Shown: positions 28,529 through 40,500 of the stretch, piece by piece
Layout: every line of letters starts with the position of its first letter
Position numbering within the stretch: the first letter of the stretch is position 1
From: Phallusia mammillata
Lineage: Eukaryota > Chordata > Ascidiacea > Phlebobranchia > Ascidiidae
Length of the DNA stretch: 64,000 nucleotides
Direction of reading: 5' to 3'
Assembly (NCBI GenBank): GCA_003260075.1
Contig: QLIY01000030.1
Location: 303,023-367,022 of the forward strand
Position numbers and translations under genes: made by a program
Notes under the pieces: model-generated
The model's database searches: none
What the model saw: the letters and a program-made list of their open reading frames with translations, nothing else
Told to the model about the DNA's origin: nothing

Positions 28529-31500
28529 ATGCTGGCACATACACGTGTGTGGCGCAAAACATCGAAGGTGTGGCATTTAAGGATTTAAGTCTCGATGTTT
28601 TCACTGCTCCACGGTTTAAAGTTGTCATTCCTGACACAAAGATTGTCACAGTCGGAGAGGTTAGTTTAAATACCAATTATAATGCAATTTTTTGCTTGTT
28701 TTTGAGTCATTTTTACTATTAGGCTATTGTGTGACTTAAAGCCCTTTAAAGTGGATTTGTTTTGAAATATGCTCAAGATGAAAACATGAAATAAATGTTG
28801 ACCTTCTTTTTAGTCATTACTTGTTCCTGTGGTAACACTGGGTCATCCCTCGCCTGACATCGTGTGGTCAAGAAACGGTATTGAGCTTGAGTCGGTAGAT
28901 GGCGCCCTTCAGATCACTGTTGTGTCTCCAACTGACGAAGGTGGGTGAAAAATTTACTACAAATTCGGTCCACAATTCTAAGGGGACAATTTATAGCAAA
29001 AATCCGAAAAAGGCGTAAAATTGTGTGAACGCAATTGCCAGGTGTAAATTAGTCAATGATGTATTGTAATGAGGCATTAATCCAAAAGTTTGCAGATAAT
29101 GCTAATCTAAACAGAAAGCCATTGTAAAGTTTTGTAGGTCGCGAATAATGGTCAAAAGCAGTTATAGGGAACCTGTGGCCTCGAATGTACATTGTTAGGT
29201 CGCCTTCATGAAAAATAGATACCCAATCCTGGTCTAATGCATTAGTCTGATTAAAGTAATTTTATACAATCTACATAACACTTTATTTTTTACACTAAGC
29301 TAAGTAAACCTCTTCGATATATTCAGGTCTCTACTCCGTGACCTTACGTAACCCCGCCGGCACTGTCACGCACTACTTCCGTCTCGTCGTCCAATCACCG
29401 CCCGAGATTCTAGCAACACGTGACACTGACGTCAGAGTGAACGAGGGGGAGCACATTTCCCTCCCAGTATCGGTGGACGGCAAACCGCGACCCCAAGTGG
29501 CCTGGACCAAAGACGGACTCGAGGTGAAAACTATTGGTTTATTTTTGAATATACATTTTAACCAGGAGATAAATCGCAATTTAAACGTTAAGAACAGGCG
29601 AAAAAAAAACAATTTTGCTGATCGTAACTTATGTACCAATACTTTTTTTGTATATTTTGACTAAAGACTTTGCATAATGCCATCAACATTTAAGGACTAC
29701 CTAAACAATTGCCGTTTTTAGTCAGTTTCTAAAATCTGTTTTATGGAATAATTGGGAAGAAAATTCTTTTTATTTATAGAACCAAAGTTATTAGAAAACT
29801 GACAATTTAGGTTTTACACCAGTTTAGGCAAACGATTTTGAGATTAGAAAATTTGCCGTCATATAGTATGCACAGGTGAAGTAAACCCCAAACTTGTGAT
29901 ATTTCAGGTTGAACTCGACGGATTGAGAATTCAGAAATCAGGAGGCGGATCACTTGTGATTCACAATTCACAAACATTGGATAGCGGACATTACATCGCA
30001 ACTGCAATGAACGATGCCGGGAGAAGCTCAGTCGAATTTCAGGTTTGTGAAAGAAACAGGGTTTCTTTTAAAGCATAAAAAGCAAAAAAATCCCAACGAC
30101 AATAAAAAGCTACCTTAGTTTGCGCCCATTTTGTCATTGCACCAGAACAGTTCTTAATTCAATGGTAGGGCATATTCGTTAGTCGGACTAATACCTTGGT
30201 TGCGACTTGAATAAAAACTAAGTCTGTATCTCCCTTAAGTCTGTAGGCAATATGACTTATAGTTCGAAATAGTGTGTACTGTCTGCAGCTTATCAATATG
30301 TCTTACTTTGTTAAATGAATTGTTATATTTTGGTAAAAACCACATGACCGTAATAATATAAATGATAAAACACCAGGTCTACCGTGATCACTGATCTGCA
30401 TGAACGTTTTAGGACTGATTCCAGTAATTAATATGCGTTTATTTTAAGTTTATAAAGCTCTTCTGGCAATTGTATTTTTGTACCGACGTTTCGACGTCCT
30501 ATGCCGGTCGCTTTTGTCATGGTAAATAACACTGAATGCGCGTAGCACTTTGCACGATAAACATAGGAAAAAAAGAATGATATTATGCCTGTCAGCAATA
30601 GCTTGTATATGTACGTTTATTTTAACTGGTAATATAAGAAAATGCAAATATTCTGTTTCAAGTATCCCAGTCTTATGTTCCCAAAGCCGGTTAAAACTTT
30701 GCATAATTCCAATCAAGCTTTCAAAACTCGAACCTCACACGTTTCAGGTTCTGGTCCGAGTGGCTCCCATCATCGTCGAACGACCAGAGGATGCTGAACT
30801 TGATGCTGGTGATCTTCTGCAACTGGAATGCACCGCTCGGGGAATCCCCACACCCGATATCACGTGGAGATTCGAGGAACAAGATGTGCCTGGTGAAATG
30901 GTGGCGGAAGGACAGAGCAGGTAGGTTTCGTGTTCACATGATTTCGTGATGATAATATCACATGATTTCGTGATAAATGTTGATGACGATATTGTGATGA
31001 ATGTTGGTAATCATACCTAATGAATTGAAATGCTAATGAAATCAATGTTGATGATATTGTATCGAATACAGATGATAATGTTGTGATGATAGTATCACAT
31101 GATTTCGTGATAAATGTTGACGATAATATTGTGATGAATATTACCGATAGGCAGATGCATAATGCATAACTTAAAAAAAAATCAATGTTAAATCCACACT
31201 ATGGTTAATGCAACACTTAAAGTTGTACTTAAACGTGAATTTACCATTTTATAAATTCTCTCGCAATCACGTTTTGAATACGTAAAGCCCTTAATAGCTG
31301 CAGGAAACCAAATATTTCCTGAGGTGTAAGACCCCCCAAAAAAAATTTTTTTTTAAAGTTTGTGTGAGATAAATGAGCTTAAACAATACCAAATTTTTTA
31401 ATTTAAATATTTTGATTAAAAATTAAGTTGAAAAGATAAAAAAATTATCCAACGTCAGTTACAAAGAGTGTTTTATGATACCCAAATTAAAGTTGCCTAC

Positions 31501-34500
31501 TTAATTACTACATGCAGTAATACAAATGTCTCATAAGTTTTTTTTTACAATCACAGATTAGTAATTGAGAATGTTCGTCCATTGGACGCTGGTCGATATT
31601 TATGCCAAGCAATAAATCCTGCTGGGGCGCGAAGTGCCGTTGCATTTGTTCGGGTTCGATCCCCGCCAGTCATGGATGGAGAATTTAACCCCGAGCAAGT
31701 CGACAAACTCGGCGGGAATTCGATGCTCGATTGCCCGGTGAGAGCCGACCCGAGACCTGTAATCACTTGGATGAAGGATGGGCAGGTATGTATTGTTGCC
31801 ATTTATATTTAGTGTACAGTAAAACCACTAAATGTGTTAAATTTTAATTAATTTATTCCCGTGTGTTTAGTTTATCGGGGTATTGTTGAAATAATGTAAG
31901 TTTTAACAAGTTTCGAGCTGCTTAGTAATGGGTAGAGCTACTAACACTGAGCTTCACCTTTGNTATAAGCTTTTGTATTTTCCTGTTGTTACTTGTTTAA
32001 ATATTCTTGTTGTTAAAACTTTTTGTAATTTTTAACCGAATTCATTTAGGTCAGCGGTTCCCAACCTGTGGGTCGCGACCCCAACTGGGGTCACCTGACA
32101 ATTTGCCAGGGGTCGCCTAAGGCAGTGGTTCCCAACTCATTTTAGGCCATGGACCCCTAGCCCCAATATAATAAACTCATTGACCACTTTATTGTTGAGA
32201 AAAAATACAGTCAATGTTANAAAAGGTTGGGAACTCCCCCCCCCCCGTGACAAAAGTTTGGTGACCCCTGATATAGAGCTATACAAATTTTAACATATAC
32301 CCCCCCCCCCCGGGTCGCGACCCCAACTGGGGTCACCTGACAATTTGCCTGGGGTCGCCGAAAGCATGGTTACCAACTTGTTTTTGGCCATGAACCACAA
32401 GACCCCCAAAAAATAACTTATGGACCAGTTCATTTTTGAAAAAATATATAGTAAACAAAACATTAAGCCTTTTGGTCTAAAATGTATTTAAACAAATAGA
32501 ATACAAAAGAACAGTACTCAACATTCAGTCACGCCCTTGTTTGTTAACTAATATCTAAACTATAGTAACTACAGCTCGGGTGGGTCTTTAATATAGAGCA
32601 CGGGTCACCACGGCCCGCGAAGTTATTTTAATTTTCATGCCAAATCGTACTGATAACTTTGTAATATTCAGAGTTCAGACATTAATATACTCCTTACGAA
32701 AACTTTCCTGTCACGATATGTACAATTGATATTATCTAGTTACATAGGATAACAACGCCCAGGATTGATTTAAAGCCAGTTTGTTGCGTCACAGACAAGT
32801 GTTAATTGTGCACAAACAATTGCCTTCTTTGGTTACTTGTGACGTAATATACAAGGATTTCTCTTAATATGAGACTAACTATGTAGTTTAACATTCGCAT
32901 CACCAGATGTTAAATGGGATTGTAGAAAGACCATTTTGGCGCACTTATAAAAATCGCCCAGCGGGCTAAGTTTGGAAAGACAGTGCTAGGGCATGCGGCC
33001 GCGCGAAGCGTTATTAAACTTATCTGGCCCGCCGTGACAAAAGTTTGGTGACCCCTGATATAGAGCTATACAAATTTTAATATATACCACTAATTTTATC
33101 CTTGGGGTCACAGCAACAAAAAGGTTGGGGACCGCTGATTTAGGTGATTCCAAATTTGGCCAAACATTGTTTGGGGTAGGGACGTTTTATCAAATAAAGT
33201 ACGCTTACTCAATCAATCTCTTACACAAGCTAATTCCTGTACTCTGTTATGACATTTTAATTACTCAGCCAACATTACAATTTTACCAGTTTGACTACGT
33301 TTTTACTCAAATGTTATTTTCATCCTGATCGTCATATTTCTTTTTATTTTATCTCACTCAGGTGGTGACGTTGACAGACAGAATCCGTCAATTCAGGAAC
33401 GGATCTCTCATTATTTACAACACAGTGATGTCCGATGCCGGAGATTATACTTGTCGGGCTTTCAATGATGCTGGACAGGTAAGATGAAAAAGAAATATTG
33501 TTATAGTGCATAAACTATTGTAGCGTTAGTTACTTGTCAATGCAAATTCATAAGTGCTTGAAAAGTTGGTAATATAGTGTGCCTTTGTCCTACAAACTCC
33601 CCCCCCCCTCCTGATCGTCATATTTCTTTTTATTTTATCTCACTCAGGTGGTGACGCTGACAGACAGAATCCGCCAATTCAGGAACGGATCTCTCATTAT
33701 TTATAACACAGTGATGTCCGATGCCGGAGATTATACTTGTAGGGCTTTCAATGATGCTGGCCAGGTAAGATGAAAGCGTTAGTTACTTGTCAATGCAAAT
33801 TCATAAATGCGTTAAAAGTTGGTAACAAAGTGTGCCTTTGTCCTACAAACGTGAAACCTTAAATTTGTTAAACAACGCTTTGGTTTTATTCTCAATTTAT
33901 GAAATTAAAATTTTTGTTTTTTACCTGCCCAAAATACCTCCATACTATATCAACCCAATAACTTCAAATGAAGAACAGTCTCATTGCTTTTGTAAAAAAA
34001 TGGTGCATTTGGAAATATATTTATCACCCCAGCATATCATTGACATCCTTTTTATAATCATGGCGATTGACGGCATTAATTTCAAACTTTGTACCATCAT
34101 AATTAAAAGTTTACAGGAAGAAAAAGAGGTGATATAATAAAATGTCCTAGATTTTTACTTTTTTAATGTGAGTTTTAATTGACTTTTGTAGGTGGAAATT
34201 GACAAGACACTTACCCTTGAAATGCCCCCGTTTATCGTGACTGAACCTACAGACACAACGGTTGATGCAGGAAACGATATTTTGCTGGATTGTGAAGCGA
34301 TAGGTGAACCGCAACCTGAAATAGGTAAGTTGCCGTCATCACAAAAATAAGCAAAAAGGCAATAACCAAATACTTAATGATTGTAGGAACTTTTGAGTAA
34401 CCTTTTTTATCCGTCATCATGTTCAGTATTACCTTGTCAATATCGGTTATCGTCAACTAACGATGTAATGCGAAATTAGGACAGTTTTCCCCAAGCATAT

Positions 34501-37500
34501 TCAAAATGTATGGTTCTTGTCGTTGCGAATACCAACAGCATAAATATTACTCCGTCAACTGTCACAACTGAGCGCCTTATAACATTGGCCCCTTTTGGGC
34601 GTAACATTTGTTAAAAAGTACGTTTTTATACAATACACCAGTTCATAAATTGATGCTGCAGACATCAGAATCTTTTGACAAGACATAGGTCGAATATGCT
34701 AATGTAGCCGCCACTTTACGGCACTCCAGTTTGTTAGGAGTAACAGACTTGAAAGCCGTTCCTCGCACAATAAGTTTGACGCCATTAAATTATGTTTGTT
34801 CCAAAATAGGTAGTTGTGTAGAAAAGTTTAAAAGCCCCTAACAGTGCACACTGTTTCGACCTATAAGGTGTCAACAATGCAGCTATTGACGAGACCTCAC
34901 AGGTCGAAACAGTGTGCAGTGTATGCGGCTGCCTTATCATTTATTGGGTGATGCTTTTAATTAAGCCAAACATGACAGAGGTTTAATGTCGTTTCAGTAT
35001 GGACGAAGGGAGGACAGCTTCTTCCCAGCAGAGCTTCCATCCTCAGAAACTCGTCACTTCTCATCCACACAGCTAGATTGGATGACACAGGAGAATATGA
35101 ATGCATTGCTACCAACTTCATGGGATCAGCGTATTCACATGCATTGGTTACTGTCAGGGTAAGTAAAATGATTATATGGTTAAAGGGTAGGTTTTCAAAG
35201 TCGTTTTAGAATAATTGTACTTTTGGTAAAAAACAAATTCGATTTTATGACTTGTTTCAACCATAAGAGTAAACATTTGTACAACTATTTTTAGAACTAG
35301 GTTTAATCTGTATATTAAGTCTAGCAGTTCGGTCCAAAAATTTTTTGTTTTTGAGCACATTTTATTATTAAAGTTTGCATGAATAACTTAGGGAATAGTA
35401 TAAGTTTACAATTAGGTTGTTAAAAAAGTGTCAAAACTCATATTTATTGCTACAGCTACAGTATTTCTATTGATAGTGGAAAACATATACATACTGCACA
35501 TGTTAAACGTATACATACGGCTTGTGCTTTTTGTGACCCTTTTTCCCCATTTTTCCTTTTTGTGTTTTCTGTGACAACTCTTTCCCAGAATGTAACAAAA
35601 ACTAATTAGTCCGTCTTTAATATTTACCGATTTATCATTATCAGGTTCATGGTCCCCCCCCCCTGCACATGTTAAACGTATACATACGGCTTGTGCTTTT
35701 TGTGACCCTTTATCGCCATTTTTGCTTTTTGTGTTTTCTGTGATAGCTCTTACCCAGAATGTAACAAAAACTAACTAGTCCGTCTTTAATATTTACCGAT
35801 TTATCATTATCAGGTTCATGGAGGTTTCGGAGATTGGGGTATCTGGGGTTCTTGTGGGACAACATGTGGGTTTGGTGAACAGGAGAGACAGAGGGTTTGT
35901 GACAACCCACCCCCAGCAAACGGGGGTAGAAGATGTCAGGGTTCATCCACAGATACGAGAGAATGCGAACAGGGTCCATGTCCAGGTGGGTGATATGTTA
36001 GTTGTTGGTTAATGAGACGTTTAAGGATTTTTAGTTAAGATAAACAAACCCAAAGGCTATATATTCGTTCAAAAACTATTTTTTTTTATCCTCAGATGTA
36101 GACAACTTAGGATATTAAGATATAGGATCCCCCCCCCCAGATAAACAAACCCAAAGGCTATATATTCGTTCAAAAACTATTTTTTTACCCTCAGATGTAG
36201 ACAACTTAGGATATTAAGATATAGGGTTAATAAACTCCATGACTGTGTGTTTGAAGACGACTTAAATATTTACTATTCTTTTTTTTTAAAAACTGTCTAA
36301 ATTTTTATGTAGAAAACTCAAGGCAATAAGATATACGCCCCAACTGAATGACATTGAAGAATGTAGCCTTTCAAAAAGGTGTCATCCTTAATTTGCTCTT
36401 AGCAGATTTGTAAACTACTCACATTTAGTATTCACATTAAAAGAATAAGTTTGATAATCACAAAACTAAAGTAGTGACACTTATGATGACTTAACAAACG
36501 ATACATTTTTTTCCCCCCCCCCGATTTGTAAACTACTCACATTTAGTATTCACATTAAAAGAATAAGTTTAATAATCACAAAACTAAAGTAGTGACACTT
36601 ATGATGACTTAACAAACAATACATTTTTTCGCAACAATTTTTGCATCAAATCCAGAAATTTCGCATTGTGTTTTTACCAATCATCAAATTTTTCTTTCAG
36701 TCAACGGTAAATGGAGCACGTGGAGCGATTGGGAGGATTGTTCGGTTACGTGCGGTCAAGGGGTCAGATCAAGGTCACGTGAGTGCAACAACCCTGCCCC
36801 TCACCATGGGGGATTACCCTGTAATGGTGACGCAAGTGAGAGATTGATTTGCGCAAGCCAGAGATGCGCTGGTAAGTCGTGTTTCGTTTTTCTCTTTATC
36901 GTATCTTGCGAAGTTGTTGAAGTTAAAATTTTTTATCGAAAAAAAGCATTTAACTATTGACAATTTGTCCATAAGTGTATTTTATATTTCACGCCAGAGA
37001 TTTTTCGTCTGTCAGTTCAGCAATTAAAGCAGAGATAAGTGGTACCATGTTATGTAGCAATTAAGTTAGCTGCAACAATTATATTTTCACTGCTGTATTA
37101 TATAACTATACAACTGAACCAGATTTTTAAATTTAGCCACTTAACAATTATAAAACAAGAATCATTTGTAATCTGTAGGTTTCCAAGCAAACCTTGTTGA
37201 GATTTTGTTTTTTATTTTAAAACCTTTCTAATGTTTAACCAGTTGATGGTGGTTGGTCGCTATGGGGACCATGGATGCCGTGCTCTTCAACTTGTGGTGA
37301 AGCGTCACAATTGCGATTACGTCACTGTAACAATCCCCCTCCTTCCGGTGGAGGGCGGAAGTGCTTCGGCCCTGAAACGTCATCAAGAATGTGCAACGTG
37401 AAATCGTGCCCAGGTAATTTTGCTAAGTTGTTTTTATTCAAAAGTTTCAATCATTTTAAATGTACAGGAGTTTAATCTTTATTTTTCACTTGCATGGGCT

Positions 37501-40500
37501 TGTAAAACTTGGCCTGTACGATTTTCCGCCTTCCAGTGTTCGTTGCCTCTTTTAAAGGCTTACATTTGCGAACTGACTGGCTTATACACAAGAAAGTTGT
37601 ATGGCAGCGCACAAACCAATCATAAAGCAAGCATGTTTGAACAAGGCGTTTCTATTTTTCATTCAAAGATAGTATAAAGGGAGCAGGAGATTGTTAGGAG
37701 TGTCAAAACGTCAAACGTTTTCTCACTGAACTAGCTTACTCTATGGAAAGCTTTATTGCTTATGTATTTTTTACACTTGTACACAATTCACGGTTTCAAA
37801 AATCCTAACCAGAAACAAACAAGCCACTATATTAGTATAAAACATAACATTTCGACAGCAACTTGTGTCACTCTCAAATGAATGAATGTAAAAACCAAGA
37901 TTGTTTTACACATTTCCCACTTTGCCCTTTGTTTATGTCGATGTCAAAATATTACTTTTCTTTCTTGACTGCTTCTTGCTTGGTATGAGCTCCAAAGGAC
38001 CAGCACATTTAAAACAATTTTCCCCCCCCCCCACTCTCAAATGAATGAATGTAAAAACCAAGATTGTTTTACACATTTCTCACTTTACCCTTTGTTTATG
38101 TCGATGTCAAAATATTACTATTCTTTCTTGACTGCTTTTTGCTTGGTATGAGCTCTAAAGGACCAGCACCTTTAAAACAATTTACTATTTTCAGTGAACG
38201 GGGGTTGGTCGAGTTGGGGAAGTTGGGAGTTCTGCAGCGTCTCCTGCGGAGGAGGAGTGAGAGCAAGAGTGAGAAGCTGCTCCGAGCCTTTTCCGAGTCC
38301 AGGAGGAGAACCATGCTCGGGATCGAACCGGCAACTCGACAACTGTAATATCGATTCTTGCTCCGGTAAGTCTGAAAACTAAATATCTGAAAATATGTTT
38401 TAGATTTCAGGGTCATCTGGGAGATTATTATTTACAGTAGCTATAAGAGTCATTTTATGTTGATCTGGTATTTTTTTTAGTTGCAGCTTTTTAGTAGGTT
38501 TAGTCTCGAAGTATTTTAACTTATTTACAACATATTTGTGTCGTGTTTATGAGTTTTTGAAGTGAAGTCAAACCCAGCCATGGTGAACTCTGAATATAAA
38601 CTACTTTTTTCCAGAAAGTTGTACATTTCTCTATAAGGCGCCCTGAATATTCTTGTCATTTTTTACATTATGTTTCGGTTATTCAGGTACCAATTAAACA
38701 GTTATTTTAAATAATCTGTAGCTGTATTTTTCAAGATGCAATTATCACATGCTTAGACGAATGACAAATATTGTTCCAATAATGGTAACAAAGGTTTAAC
38801 TTCAAATTATTACACTGAGCTAATATTTTTCTATTTTTAACCGCAGTAAATGGAAACTGGGCGACCTGGGGAACCTGGAGCTCTTGCTCGCGCTCTTGTG
38901 GCGGAGGACAAGGGAACCGATACAGATCCTGTTCGAATCCGGCTCCAAGATTCGGAGGAAGATTCTGTTCCGGTTCCGATTCGGATATTAGATCTTGTGG
39001 ACTTCGGTCGTGTCCGGGTACTTGCTTGTTTTCAGTGATAGAATTGCTTAGGTTGGCGGGACATGTTAAGTATTTTCACTACAAAACTACAAAAAAACGT
39101 GATGAAATGCAGCTTATTAGAACCGGACAGACATTTACCAGAATTATAATTTGGTTAAGTTTACTGGCATAGGACAGATGGTAAAATTTCAGTTCCCCAT
39201 TCCTTGATGAAATAATTTCAACATAACAAGCGGTGTAAAATACGTTTAGACACTAATTTCTTTAGTTTTTTGTCTAAAAATGAATTACAGTACGCCAGGC
39301 CCAATAAAGGCGTTATACCGAGTCAACCGGTCACAAGCATTCACCACCATATGGCAAGGCATAGCCTAGAAAAATCTAGCTTGTGTAGACGGCTCAGGGC
39401 AGATCCCAGTTATGAATTCATGTTCATCTTATCGTCTAAGGATGTTATAATGTATTAAACCCTCCATTGTTCGACAAAGGGTAACCCCGTTTTAACTCAA
39501 CTGCTTGTTTCCTTCTTCAGTTGACGGCAACTGGGCGATGTGGGGAGATTGGGGAGATTGCAGTAAGTCTTGTGGGAGCGGAGTTAGGAGCAGGAGAAGA
39601 TTTTGCACAAATCCTCCTCCCAGCAACAGTGGAAGGTGGTGTGCAGGAGATGCATCACAAGTTGATGTTTGTAAGATGGAAAAATGTAAAGGTAAATATA
39701 GTTGTGGATTTCGGTGAACATTAACAGATAAAATAAAAATAATCGCCTGAACATTAACAGACTGAGTGCAAGGTCATGCAAGTTGTCACATGGACAAAAT
39801 TGGTGATGTCTGAATAAAACTAAAAAACATTTAAATAAAATGGGAACAAATTTAATGTAAACATTCGTTTCGACCATTTATGTTGTTATCTGCGAAACCA
39901 TAATGGATTATACCCTTTCCTCTTTGACAAAATTGTAAAAATAATCTGGAAGCATCTGTTGTGAACAACAAAAGCTGACAACAAGCGAATACATGATTTT
40001 ACTTAAAAAACACACCCCTATTACCTAATTTGTGGGGTGTCACTATGTAGTTACGTCACTTATCATAATTTCCCCACAGGTGGTCCTCTGCACGGTGAGG
40101 GAATTTTGTTCGGAAACATCAACGACATTCCGTTTGGTGGATCCGATATTTCGGCGAATGGAACCGATATAGGAGACGATTTGACCCGGATCCAAGCGGT
40201 GATTAAGAACGTTCCTCCGTCAGTGGGTGAGTAGTGAGAAATTAAAACTGAAAATAATGTTATTCCGTATTCGAAGAGAACTAGTAAATAGGTGGTGCAA
40301 AAAATGTAAATTTGGTTTTGGGTTCCCATACGTACGCTTTTTCGGCAAGCATACATAAATAAAAGTATGAGATTACGCCTTTCCCCCCCCCCCAGTAAAT
40401 AGGTGGTGCAAAAAATGTAAATTTGGTTTTGGGTTCCCATAAGTACTCTTTTTCGGCAAGCATACATAAATAAAAGTATGTGGTTACGCCTTTAAAACAA

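Noticed and set aside
28606-30762. Cysteine loss in Ig 24-25 as sequencing error
   Set aside because: Four independent codons in four exons would all have to be wrong, while frame and remaining motif are intact.
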